In this document: positions 21,901 to 32,262 of the stretch, in pieces
Layout: each line of letters starts with the position of its first letter
How positions within the stretch are numbered: position 1 is the stretch's first letter
DNA from: Tuctoria greenei
Taxonomy: Eukaryota > Streptophyta > Magnoliopsida > Poales > Poaceae
Assembly: GCA_036927565.1 (NCBI GenBank)
Contig: JAYESD010000001.1
Location: 142,279,415-142,343,414, forward strand
DNA length: 64,000 nt
Reading direction: 5' to 3'
Position numbers and translations under genes: made by a program
The notes under the pieces: generated by a model
Told to the model about the DNA's origin: nothing
Databases searched by the model: none
The model's input: only the letters and a program-made list of their open reading frames with translations

Positions 21901-22107
21901 CTAGACATGGCAGAGGTCCAAGACGTAGAAGTCTTTCTGGAGCTTCCGAACTTCAAGGAGATAAACAGTGAGTTGAGGGTTGTTGCAGCTACATTCACCT
22001 TTGACTTGTTTCATGATGAGCTGCGAGTCACCCTTCACTAACATCTGCTTGACGCCATAAGATAGCACCACCTTGAGCCCATAGATGAGATCTTCATACT
22101 CTGCCAT
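21901..22107 (-). pseudogene. Tat-B second RNase H-like domain
   Basis: This fragment reads MAEYEDLIYGLKVVLSYGV then KGDSQLIMKQVKGE. That is the archaeal-type RNase H fold (AEYEALL and GDSQLV blocks) which Tat-lineage pol carries in addition to the normal RNase H. A stop precedes it at about 22110. The stretch 22110-22500 between this and the upstream domain is full of breaks. Confidence 0.8.
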
Positions 22108-22502
22108 GTTATTGGTGCCTTGAAATCAGGGTGCACCATGTATTTGACCTTCTCCCCAGTCAGAGCGAGGAGAAGTATTCCAGCTTCGGCCCCCTGCTTC
22201 TGCACGAAGCCATCGAAGTAGAGGGTCCATTGAGGCTCGGTGAAGACCGGGAGCTTGGGTTATGGCTTCTGCTCACTGCGGCCCCCAGGATTTGCTCGAG
22301 AAGGCATCCACTCCGCCACAAAATCAGCCAAAGCTTGACTCTTGATAGCTTGTCGCGACAGGAATTCAAGATCAAATTCTACCAGCTCCGCTGCCCACAT
22401 GGTGATGTTCCCAGTAGAGTTGGGACTGTGCAGTATAGCACACAGTGGGTAAGAAGTTACCAGTGATATCTTGTGAGCTTGGAAGTAATGATGAAGCTTC
22501 CT

Positions 22503-23003
22503 TCAGGCAATAAGAACTGCCTTAAGCAGCTTATGGACCTCAATGTATCGAGTCTTGGTGTCATAGAGTGCTTCACTGATGAAGTACACTGGCCGTTGGA
22601 CGATCTGGACCCTCTCGGAGGGGCCCGATGCTTCTTCTCCATCGACCCGCACCCTCCCGGAGGGGTCCATAAGTTCTTGTTGATCTTCCCAGACCTTCCT
22701 GGAGGGGTCCGGGATTTCTTCTTGTTCAGTCCGAGCTCTCCCGGAGGGGTCTGAATCTTCTTGAACAGTTGTGTGAACTCCCTCGGATGAGAGAGGTTGA
22801 TCCTCTAGCATTCCGCCTTGAAGATCCGTGCCTGGGGGCTGGGACCCGGACTCGCCTTCAGGTAGCTCCGGATCCTCCCGAAGGGGTCTGGTCTCATGAA
22901 TTGGAAGTGGCTCTGGTCTTTCTACGACCAGGACCATGCTGACAACTTCTGTAGTTGCAAAAATGTAAAGAAGTAGAGGCTCACAAGGGTTTAGAGCTAC
23001 CAA
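22503..23003 (-). pseudogene. Tat-B RT to RNase H junction with acidic repeat insert
   Basis: The frame starts in the RT connection (LLLYIFATTEVVSMVLVVER) and ends in the first RNase H block (VQRPVYFISEALYDTKTRY). Between them is an insert of about 90 residues, rich in Asp, Glu, Pro, Gly and Arg, with recurring DPSGR or PSERV units. It corresponds to plus-strand repeats of CTCCCGGAGGGGTC near 22610-22760. Similar inserts occur in RIRE2-like elements. The repeat looks like coding minisatellite growth rather than a functional domain. Confidence 0.75.
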
Positions 23004-23383
23004 GATTGGTAGTGTCTGAGGAGCTGCTTGAGCTCTTGGAACACCTTTTATGCTTCTTCAGACCAATGGAATGGCCCAGACTTCCTCAAAAGTTTGATGA
23101 AAGGTAGCGCCCACTTTGCCAATCTTGAGATGAACCGGCTGAGCACAGCTAGACATCCAGTTAGTTTTTGGACATCCTTGATGCGGGCTGGGGGTCACAT
23201 ATCTTCAATAGCCTTGATCTTTGCCAGGTTCGCCTCAATTCCTCAGTGAGTCACCAAGAAACCGAGGAGCTTCCCGGATCTAACCCCGAAGACACACTTG
23301 TCCGGGTTCAGCTTGGTGCACGTGATGCGCAGGTTGTCGAAGACGGCTTGCAAGTTGTCAAGGAGTGATTCCTTGTTCTTGAC

Positions 23384-23733
23384 CTAGACGATGATGTCAT
23401 TGACGTACACCTCCACCAAGTCCCTGATTAGCTCCCCAAATGTTTTGTGCATAGCTCGCACAAAAGTTAAAGCAACATTTTGAGACCAAAAGGCATGGTA
23501 GTATAACAATACAACCCATCTACTCTTATGAAGGCAGTATGCTCTTCATCTTCCCTAGACATTTGGATCTGATGATATCCGGAATATGCATCTAGGAAAC
23601 ACAATAGCTCACACCCGGAGGTGGAGTCCACTATCTGATCTATTCTAGGTAGTGGAAATGGATCTTTTGGACATGCCATATTCAAGGTGGTGTAGTCAAT
23701 ACACATCTGAAGCTTCCCACCGGCCTTGGGCAC
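23384..23733 (-). pseudogene. Tat-B reverse transcriptase core
   Basis: The palm region is open at 23467-23733, with LQMCIDYTTLNMACPKDPFPL and FLDAYSGYHQI. The catalytic box follows at about 23387-23410 after a frame break and reads YVNDIIV. The first Asp of YVDD has become Asn (codon AAT at 23401-23399), and a TAG stop follows three codons after ND (23386-23384). An Asn here is not expected to coordinate the metal ions, so the RT is dead by this change alone. Confidence 0.85.
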
Positions 23734-24083
23734 AACGACCGGGTTTGCCAGCCATTTTGGATGATGAACCTCCCGGATGAAGCTAGCTTCGAGCAGGTTT
23801 TTAATCTCCTTTCAGATGAAGTTTTGCTGCTCGACTGACTATTTTCGAGGCTTCTAGTCTACTGGCCGTGCATCGGATAAATCTTCAGGCTATGCTCAAT
23901 CACCTCCCTGGGGATCCCAGGCATTTGTGATGGTTGCTAGGCAAACACATCAACATTCGCCCAGAGGAAAGTGATGAGCGCGAGTTCCTATTTGTTGTCC
24001 AGACCTCTCGATATACGGGTGGTTTGGGCAACATCGGAACCAATTTGGACGACTTTGACAGAAACGTCGGTGTCGCCGCTTGG

Positions 24084-24725
24084 CTACACACATGGTGCAG
24101 AGGTTGATCCTTGATGATGAGTGCTCAGAGGTTGAGCAGCTGGCTCTTTGTCAGAGGTTCCCTCTTGCGCCGTTGCAAGCATGTGGAGTTCTTCCAACGC
24201 GGTGACTCCCACGGTGTGATCTCCGTAGATCCGGAGAACGCCCGAAGGTGTCGGCATCTTTAACACCAGGTAGCCGTAGTGGGCTGCGACCATGAACCTG
24301 TATAGGGCAGGCGTGCCTAGGATGGCGTTGAAGGGAAGGATGATGTGACCAATGCCAAAGACCAGCTTCTCGGTCCTATACTTCTCCCGAGTCCCAAAGG
24401 TCATTAGGAGTGTAAAAGATCCGAGAGGGCTGATGGCCCCCAGACCTACCCTGGAGAAAGGTCATAAGGGGTGAAGGTCTTAGAGTTGAAGCTGGATCTT
24501 CAAGAACGCTTCAAAGCTCAAGATATTGAGCGCCGCACCTCCATCTACCAATACATGGTAGAGTTGGACGTTGTTGATGGTTGGAGACACCATCAGTGGC
24601 AGCTGGCCAGCTCTGACCATGTTCCTGGGGCAGCCTATTGCATAGAAAGTGATGGGAGTGTCCATCCACTTCCGATGTGGTTCTACCCTGGCGGCAGGAG
24701 CTACGATAGTCATTTCACGCCGCAT
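24084..24725 (-). pseudogene. Tat-B protease and linker to RT
   Basis: The protease piece (24480-24725) carries the active site HVLVDGGAALNIL; DGG instead of DSG is typical of Tat-lineage proteases. The piece at 24084-24404 continues with YRTEKLVFGIGHIILPFNAILG and LKMPTPSGVLRIYGD, the conserved end of the domain and linker toward RT. A frame break at 24404-24480 separates them. The region 23740-24084, toward RT, is Gln/Glu-rich in relatives and shows only broken frames here. Confidence 0.82.
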
Positions 24726-24929
24726 TGTCTTGAGGACGCGGTGAGATGTAATGTCCTAGGACCCTCCATTGATGGTGTTGAGGGTCTTCCGACGCTCGTT
24801 GTTAGAGACGTCAGAATCGACATTAAATGTGTTGTACACAGCCTTTAGGACCTTCTGGGGTCCTGAAAACCTAGCTCTGTTTCAGCCGGAGCTTCATCAA
24901 CTTTTTGGTTTTCCTTCCCGCTGGCAGAA

Positions 24930-26227
24930 AGGAGCTTCTTCTTGGCACTTGTTGTAGCGCTCGACAAGATTTTGGACCTCCCAGTAGTCTTCTAGGGCGT
25001 GTTTGTCTGTTTTGTGGATCGAACACCACACCTTCGGACCACCGTCGTCTTCTGACGAAGGTCGAGGTCACTTTTCGGGGCGCGGCCCCCGGCCACCTAA
25101 AGCTGCAGCTGTCGCAGCAGTAGGTGTGCCGGCCGACGGCTTCTTCTTGTCATTGGACCTTTTCTTCTTGCCGCCACCGGAGGTAGTGGCTTCAGCTTTG
25201 GAGGACTTTTTATTAGCCTCTGGAGCTGGCTTGGAGTGCATTTCCCGACCCTCAGCAGCTCGAGCGCACTTGTCAGCCAGGCTGAATAGCTCTGTGGCGA
25301 TGGTGACCTCTTTCGTCACCAACTTCTCCAGCATCTTCTTATATCTGACACCCTGTTTGAATGCCACGATGATAGATGCATTGGAGATAGAGGGAATGAT
25401 ATTGTGTACCTGAGAAAATCGCTGGATGAAGGATCGCAGTGATTCTCCCGATGTTTTCTTTACAGCGAAAAGGTCCAGTTTAGTGTCGGGCCGGGTGTAG
25501 GAACTCCCGAAGTTGGCAGTGAACTGTTGGCATAGCTCCTCCCATCGTTGATAGAGTTGGGCGACAGACTCATGAACTAGGACCTGGCGGTCCCAGTCAG
25601 AGCCACCAGAAAGTAGTTGGCCATCACAGCCACATTGCCACCCGCCAATAGAATGGCGGTGGAGTATATCTGGAGGAACTCGGCGGGGTTGGCAGTCCCG
25701 CCGAATTTCTCCAGCAGATGGGGCCGGAACTTCTAGAGCCAGCGGACCATGCGCAAGTGCATGGCCAGGGCCGAACAGCTGCCCCCCACTCCCGAAGGAG
25801 GAGGGTTTTCTCGAGGCTCCCGCCTCTCGCGAGCATGCTCGATGTGGACACGGTCGTCTTGCTGTCTGTAGTGGTGATCGAGCTCCGACCGCATATCATG
25901 CATCGAGAGTCTCGACACAGTGTGGGTGCGACGCACCCCGAAGGGTAGCAAAGTCACCTGCTGAGACACAGCACGCCTTCGGTGCTGTGATGCGTGGGGA
26001 CCAAGTCTTCTAGACAAGGTCCTACACTGTGAAGGTGCTTGCCCAGAAGGAGGAGGACCTTGGTTGCTACTGGCATCAGCTGCAGCGGCAACCAGATGCT
26101 GCACATCAGCACGCCACTGCTCCATCGCACCCTGAGCTGCTCCAGGTGCAGGTGGGTGCTCCAGAAGAGTTTGCGCAGCAATCAGCATGTTCTCGGGATT
26201 GTTGTGTGTCGATGCAGTAACCGACAT
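24930..26227 (-). pseudogene. Tat-B gag
   Basis: This is the gag of Tat-B, opening near 26227 with an Ala/Gln-rich N-terminus. The retrotransposon gag domain lies around 25450-25740 (FRPHLLEKF.GTANPAEFL, then a frame change, then RWEELCQQFTANFG). A TGG to TAG stop is visible in the block normally read TARSW (about 25588). 25068-25367 gives the C-terminal block ELFSLADKCARAAEGREMH and a Lys-rich stretch. A zinc-knuckle-like VWCSIHKTDKHALEDY near 24990-25040 has Tyr where the last ligand should be. Open frames on the plus strand across it are shadows. Confidence 0.82.
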
Positions 26228-26412
26228 AAGGACTCCATCCTGCTGTCCAACATTGTTATCTTGAGCAGGTGGAGGTGGTCTGACGCCCGCCGGGACAACA
26301 ACAACTGATGGCTGTTGCCCATGGGAAGAATTCGCTCCAGCAGGTTGCGCAACATTGCCGTTGGATGATCATGCGGCGAAGTTCACCATCTGGAAATCTC
26401 AACTAGAGCTTC

Positions 26413-26431
26413 CCCTTCCTGGCACGCCAAA
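26413..26431 (-). other. Tat-B primer binding site
   Basis: The minus strand just inside the 5' LTR reads TTTGGCGTGCCAGGAAGGG. RIRE2-like elements carry a TGGCGCGCCAGG-type site here, matching a tRNA 3' end other than initiator Met. I do not assign the tRNA from sequence alone. Confidence 0.65.
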
Positions 26432-27270
26432 TGTCAAAGCATGCAATCGACACTTCCCCCGGTACTACTTAGATTGTAGCCCGTGGAGGTTCTTGATTGG
26501 TTAGGGCGCGTGAGATTTGGACAAGACAGTGACACAAGGGATTTACGTGGTTCGGGCCGCCTGAGCGTAACACCCTACTCCACGGGTTGAGTGTTGTATG
26601 TATGAATCTATCTTGCACTTGTGAGCGTATGGGCTTGCTTGTCTATGTATCGTGCGGTGCAACCGTTTTATAGTCTAAGGACTGGCCGTTACATAACTTG
26701 CCTGGCCCGACATGTGGCCCTAGCGTAGTTAACTGTCTAATACATGATCGCTGAATATTAAGTGTGGTTAATAGGGTGATAACGCGCCTTAATGATGGCG
26801 TTACCCCTATTAATAGTCCACTGATTGTGTGTCATTCATATGGCATTAATGACATGTAATCAGGTCTTGTAACTGTCGCTTTAACTATCCCTTGAAAGTC
26901 CGATTCGTTGGAGATCTCTCTGTCTTCCGTTGAAGTCCTAGCTCCAAAGGTTCGACACGTAGCGGCTCCGGAGCTTCCCATCGTGGGGAGGCAGGTCCGG
27001 AGCCACTATACACGTGGCAGCACCGGAACTTCCCTCTACTGGGGGTTAGGTCCGGGGTCACTGGACACGTGACAAGACCGGAGCTTCCCTATGAAGGGAG
27101 TTAGATCCGGCCTTGTATTATGTGTGTTAGTGCGAGAGCTACCCAAATGAGGGAGGCGGGTCTAGTACTGTATAACACGTGCGGCCTTCAGAGGTCTTCA
27201 ACTTGTACGGGTGGAACTCCTTAGCTTTTCTTGCGGTATCATGGGGTACTCGGTACGTAGGGTACCGACA
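26432..27270 (-). repeat. Tat-B 5' LTR
   Basis: This 839-bp copy matches 3627-4419 and starts TGTCAAAG on the plus strand. It keeps the 46-bp segment (about 27183-27228) lost from the other copy. The TATAAAA box lies on the minus strand near 26666-26672, and the GGACTGTCCG motif of the other copy reads GGACTGGCCG here. Confidence 0.9.
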
Positions 27271-27661
27271 GTTTACATACCCAAAATTTCTGACGGTCGA
27301 AACCATCAAATCATTTTCTTCTCTCCTCACAGCCTTTCAACTGAGAGAGAGAGATAGGTCATACTGAGCACTCCGCGCTTGTCGCTTCCGTTGGCCGCTC
27401 TAGTGCTGCCAAGGGCTGCTCACCGGTGAGCAACATCGCCCGTCGCTCCTCATGTCGGCACACTTAGTTTGTTGGCTAGCTACCATCGAGAGCTCCTGCC
27501 ACACTTAGTGTTAGGGATTGAGATGTGCCCCCATTGGTCTTACCATGACGCCGCAACAGCTCCTCACGTCCGTGCGCGGATTCACCCGAGGGTGAGCATG
27601 TCACAGTCGAGGGGGGTGTCGGTGGTGCCCTTACCCGGCAGATCTGACGAGCCCTCCCATG
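27271..27661 (-). other. Copia-A leader, middle piece
   Basis: This is non-coding Copia-A leader between the Tat-B and Copia-D insertions. It starts with a sequence partly complementary to 3595-3626 on the other side of Tat-B, so the two pieces were once adjacent. A GA-rich run (GAGAGAGAGAGA) is at 27343-27355. No gene is visible. Confidence 0.6.
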
Positions 27662-28613
27662 AGAAGTTGTAGGATAGAAGAACATGTGAAAAGCTAACAG
27701 AGTGGGGTGAATGGCAGATTAAAACTTTTTCAGCAGAAGCAATGAAAACCCCACTGGCAAAAATTCAATCTGATAGAGAAATCATGTACTGTGCGAGTGT
27801 TTTCAATGTATTCAAAACATGACAAATCAGCATAGATCGTAGAGAGTCAAGTCACAAAGATACGACAACATGAACCACGAAAAAAACGTCAGTAAAACTG
27901 ATGTTATGACCAAAACCCTAAGCAAAGTTCAATCTGTTCTAACAAAGAGCAAACAGATCTGCTACCATGCAAAGAAACTCGTGTAATGCCAAAAACATAA
28001 ATCCACTGGCCATAAACTTTTCACAGATTATATAATATTGAGTTGTGAAGAGAACACAAAAATAATCACATCCATTGGATCTGTAAAACGTGAGCTACGA
28101 TCAAAACAACAAAGAAAGGTCGGACAATGCAGAAACTCGACGAGAAAGACATGACGAAACCAAGTCGGACGAACAAGTCACAAAAGCACCCATAAACTAT
28201 GAATTTTATCCACAAAAGACACAAGAGGAATAGTACAAAGTCATATTCTACGATCTTTGGCCTCCCTTGCTTATATTACCGGCCCTAAAGCCAACCCAAT
28301 CCTAACTAGGACTCCTACTCCTACTCAGTTTCAACCGAAACTTTCGATAACTTGTCAAAATTATTCTATACGCAGATAGAAACAATCTTAAGACTTCCAA
28401 ACACGTTAGGAACGTCCCAAATATTCATAAAACAACTCAACTTTGTCACACACATAAAATCAAACCATAACCAACTCAAAACTTTCCATATTCGAACCAT
28501 AACTACCTCAACCACATCCTGAGGCATAATCCAGTTGGTTAGACCTTTCCGGCCACATCTTCACATCCATATCTCTTCATCACGCCTTGTAACAATGTTA
28601 CCACGTCCATGCA

Positions 28614-29527
28614 TGATGAGTAAAAGATTAGATGATGAGTCCCGATCTTCCGAAAGGTAATGGATAAGTCGATTGATGTGGAGATCTCGACGTTGATGAT
28701 CCGAGGCTCTCGAGTAGAACACGAACAGCCCCTGCAATCACTACACCACCGCTCCGTTGGTTATCAACCGTGCTTCACACGATTGACCTCGCCAAGAAGG
28801 CTAATCCCTGCAAGTGCAACCGAGAACACAAGCAAGAACGTAGAAGAAGCAATCTGAAATTGCTGAATTGGGGTTTCACAAACCGAAAAACGGCGATATT
28901 ATTGATCTAAGCAAAACCCAATTGTCTATGGCGGCTACCATGGAGTATATATAGGTGGGAGGACGTCCAAGGGGGTGTTAGGGTCGTGACCTAACCCTAA
29001 GACACGAAAATAATGGATTTAGACTTGATACAAGGCCCAATGGCCCAATACGGTGGCGCAGCACCCTGACAGATTCTGTACTTGATTTTGTTTCGAAGAT
29101 TCCCGTCGACTCCGAAGGAGTTTTGACATGGGACCGGTTTCATTGGAAAGGTTATCCTCTCCCCTTTTCGTGAATATGTAGAACGTCCAAAATGGAGTTC
29201 TTATGCATCCTGGCCGTCCGTTTTAGTGCGTACTGCTCCTGGACTCCGAGTTGGATACGATTTGGAGTTTGGTTCGGTTTCCATCTTCTTTGAACGAATT
29301 CTCTGGTCTTCCACGTCCCTAATACTCCCTCCAAGTAATCCTTGGACCTCTCCATGGATCCTAATCACAAATAAATAATTAAGTAGCAATTTATGCTCAA
29401 AAACATATAAGGAAATATATAAGAACGAGTTCACCTCTGAAATTAATTGTTGTGTATGAACTCTATTGATTGCATCTTGTATGTTCAATGGAGTGTTGTT
29501 TGTAACCATAGAAGTATGTCCTCATCA
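28614..29527 (-). repeat. TRGAG-E 3' LTR
   Basis: In sense it starts at 29527 (TGATGAGGAC) and ends at 28614. A TATATATA box is at 28953-28946. One base present in the other copy (GAAGTGATG at 33161-33169) is missing here (GAAGTATG near 29512), which shifts the gag reading frame that runs into the LTR. Confidence 0.92.
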
Positions 29528-31059
29528 TCCTCCCCTTCTTGAATTGGAGTCGTCCTCGACTCAAGTTCATCTTCTATCATGTGTGGGTCCATATGTGCAA
29601 CGCCATCAAATCTTCTTGTAAGCATGAAAGGAGGAGGCCAAGGTGGTGGACGGCATAGTGCACCATCTTGATCTTCTCCAAACAAGAGCGCACATTCACT
29701 TGAGCCAGGATCCCAAACAAATAAACTTTGTACCATATTTGTAGGTGCAATGATAATGTGCATGATCTCGTCATTCTCCCCTTCTTTATGACAAGCCGTC
29801 CTCGGCTTGCTCGTATGTCCAGGAAAAAGGATTGCTTTGGGGGTAGAATGAACTCTGTCCATATTGCACGACTGCAGCGAACAATACTTGTCTTTTATTT
29901 TTTGTCCCTGCTGCAAGAAAAAAATACTAGAAAAGCTTGACAAAACATTATTAGCGTTAGTGCATTCATTTACTTTAGGATGTTTTTGCAGCACAAAAGG
30001 AGTTTTCTCATTTGAACAAACGTAAACTTTATGCACCATAAACACACCACTATGTTCATATTTGCCTATTGCATGAAAAATATTTCTACTTAACAAAGGC
30101 AATTCAGATTGGGAAAATATTCTCTTCTCTACTATATCTAGATCACAAAGAGTGTCAAATTCAATATAACCCAAAGTATTTAGAGAAGACAAAAAATTCA
30201 GCTCATCATTTTCAGAAGTAGTGGTGATCAAATTATGAATTTCAGCACAAGTAGGTGAATCCAAAACACAATCATCTTGTACATTAACTTGTTTTTGCAT
30301 AGGTATAATAGAGTTATCAGCACACAACTCTTTCGTAGCGCAATGATCAGCAGGAAAATCAACATGTGACAATGGTGTATAAATAAACGATTCTAATAGT
30401 TGCTCCTCAAAAATAGCATGATTGGTGGAAAAATTCAGAACATCCAAAAACTTTGTATTTGTAGAATGTTTTGCCTTACCATGTTCAGCAGTGATTTCGA
30501 GTGCATTATGAGTTGATCCATCTAAAATTTCACAAGTGTTGTCAAAAGCCTCGTTCTCTTTTGCATCATCTATAATATTTTCTATATTGTCCTGCAAAAC
30601 GGTAGACACAAAAGGAGGTGCAACAAGAAATTTCTCCTCAAATTGCTGAATTTCTTCTTTGCACATAGATACATTAGCAAAAGTTTCTCGCATAAGAATT
30701 TTCGTTTCTTTCCATGTTTGAGGTTTTTCTATATCGCTTAAGTTGTCCCACCAAGTTAATGCACAATCAACTAACGCACTAGAAATATTTCTAATCTTCC
30801 TCCTCTCACACATATGACATTTTCCAAAAATTTTATCTAACTCTATTTCCCAAGCAATATATTCATCATAACCAAGACCATCATAAGAAGGAAGAGATGG
30901 GAGAATGTAATTACTTCTTGTGGAAGGTGTTATAAAGGTGGTATGAATGTCATGTGAATCCTTGGTTGATGTTTGATTTTTAGTGAGCAACTCCATCGCC
31001 GTCTTCATCATGTCCATCATCTCAGCATATAATGCATGATTCTTGCTTTTACCTGACAT
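29485..31059 (-). CDS. TRGAG-E gag protein
   Basis: This is a long frame of about 525 codons; the ATG at 31059 (MSGKSKN) is chosen over one four codons upstream because it starts the recognisable domain context. The N-terminal third is a retrotransposon gag domain (YDGLGYDEYIAWEIELDKIF, then LVDCALTWWDNL). The rest is a long acidic tail with no zinc knuckle; it ends with PPPWPPPFMLTRRFDG and ESRTTPIQEGEDDED, blocks I know from grass retrotransposon proteins. EGEDDED is encoded by the purine tract and first LTR bases. After that a 1-base deletion in the 3' LTR shifts the frame and the protein ends at 29485. The protein would form virus-like particles; no catalytic domain is present. Confidence 0.85.
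   Translation of the reverse strand: MSGKSKNHALYAEMMDMMKTAMELLTKNQTSTKDSHDIHTTFITPSTRSNYILPSLPSYDGLGYDEYIAWEIELDKIFGKCHMCERRKIRNISSALVDCALTWWDNLSDIEKPQTWKETKILMRETFANVSMCKEEIQQFEEKFLVAPPFVSTVLQDNIENIIDDAKENEAFDNTCEILDGSTHNALEITAEHGKAKHSTNTKFLDVLNFSTNHAIFEEQLLESFIYTPLSHVDFPADHCATKELCADNSIIPMQKQVNVQDDCVLDSPTCAEIHNLITTTSENDELNFLSSLNTLGYIEFDTLCDLDIVEKRIFSQSELPLLSRNIFHAIGKYEHSGVFMVHKVYVCSNEKTPFVLQKHPKVNECTNANNVLSSFSSIFFLQQGQKIKDKYCSLQSCNMDRVHSTPKAILFPGHTSKPRTACHKEGENDEIMHIIIAPTNMVQSLFVWDPGSSECALLFGEDQDGALCRPPPWPPPFMLTRRFDGVAHMDPHMIEDELESRTTPIQEGEDDEDILLWLQTTLH
29528..29541 (-). other. TRGAG-E polypurine tract
   Basis: The minus strand reads AAGAAGGGGAGGA before the LTR start TGATGAG. It lies inside the gag reading frame. 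Confidence 0.8.
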
Positions 31060-31071
31060 TGTTAGTAGCAA

Positions 31072-32262
31072 ACAGAAGACAACACAAAAAATATGTTATC
31101 CCTATCAACTACAAAGGATAATGGAAAAGTGGAAGTGGAATCACACACTCTCAAGCGTCTTACCACGCTCTTACAAGTGTTCTTACCGACACTGCAGGTG
31201 GCAAACGGTGGCCGGTATGAAGAAACCAATGAAGCGTGGGATGATTGCAAAGGTGTATCGATTCTGCTCAAGAGTAAGGTGTAGCTTGGATGACACTTTA
31301 TTTGTAGCAAGGATTAGCAACAATAAAATCAGATAGTAAAGTTGAATAAGTGTCCAAAGTATTTGTCAAAGTTGCTGAACTAAATGTGTTCCTAGTAGTT
31401 CAAGCTAGCAAGACATGAGACAAAACTAGATGACACAAAGAATGCAAGCACTTCTGTTTTTTTGTTGTTGTTTTTTTTTCTCCTTTTTTGTGCGGCTTTT
31501 GTATCTTCTTTTGCACTTGCCTTTTTTTTTTCTTTTTTTTTTCAGAATGTGCTGCAAAAGAAGAACACAATGCAAACACTTAAAGATATCTCGTATGTCT
31601 GTTACAGATTTTCTGCTCAATATTCTAAGGACAATTAAGAACCTTTATAGTCCCCAAATCTAAAAACTTTGAACATAAATATTATAGATCTATCTCTCCT
31701 CTTTAATTTCAGTATATGGAAGATCTATTTTGGATAAGAACAATGGGAGATATTGCCCCCGAAATACAGACTGTTCAGAATTTCTAGATCAATAACAGAT
31801 TCAGATCTAATGCAATTTCGACATTGATAACTGCATTTTATGGGAGAATTATGAATAAGAAAGTTATAGAAAACTTCTTAAGCTTTCCATAAAGTACAAG
31901 AACTCTAAAATCCGAGTTTGTATGAGCGAGATATGATGAAAATACCGAACTGGACAGAGGCGAATCTAATCTAGACGTGATGACGTGACTCAAAAGGATG
32001 AATCACACAATGCAAAACTCAAACTAAGACCAAAAACACTTTCTAAACCAGCAATATGACTCAACAACGGACATAAATTCAACAAAACCAAACTGAATAA
32101 CAAAGTTGCAAAGGCTCAATATGGTTTGGACAAAGTAATGAACAGATCTACTAAACTGCAAGTTTTTTTGTGGCTTTTTTGTGGACTCTAGGTATGAAAA
32201 ACAAAACTAATGTAATGGATAGATGAATTACCTAACGGGTAACCTGGAAATCTGATACCAAT
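31072..32262 (-). other. TRGAG-E leader with primer site
   Basis: This is 1.2 kb of non-coding leader between the primer site and gag. The primer site on the minus strand is ATTGGTATCAGATTTCC at about 32246-32262, matching initiator tRNA-Met over the TGGTATCAGA core. 31451-31545 is a T-rich low-complexity run (plus strand). The short open frames here contain only low complexity. Confidence 0.75.

Larger units (their letters stand above)
3627..27270 (-). mobile_element. Tat-B: Ty3/gypsy Tat-lineage (RIRE2-like) retrotransposon, interrupted
   Basis: This is a complete but broken element in minus orientation, 13.1 kb without the nested Tekay-C. Its LTRs are at 3627-4419 (3') and 26432-27270 (5'), both beginning TGTC and ending GACA. 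Flanking 5-mers are GTATA (3622-3626) and GTTTA (27271-27275), a target duplication with one mismatch. Order in the sense direction: primer site, gag, DGG-type protease, RT, RNase H with a second RNase H-like domain, zinc-binding integrase, integrase C-terminal domain, Tekay-C insertion, minisatellite, antisense gene, purine tract, 3' LTR. The antisense gene between pol and the 3' LTR is a known trait of Tat-lineage elements. Confidence 0.9.

Noticed and set aside
31430..31663. Small membrane protein (Phe/Leu-rich frame)
   Set aside because: It comes from a T-rich low-complexity run in the TRGAG-E leader.
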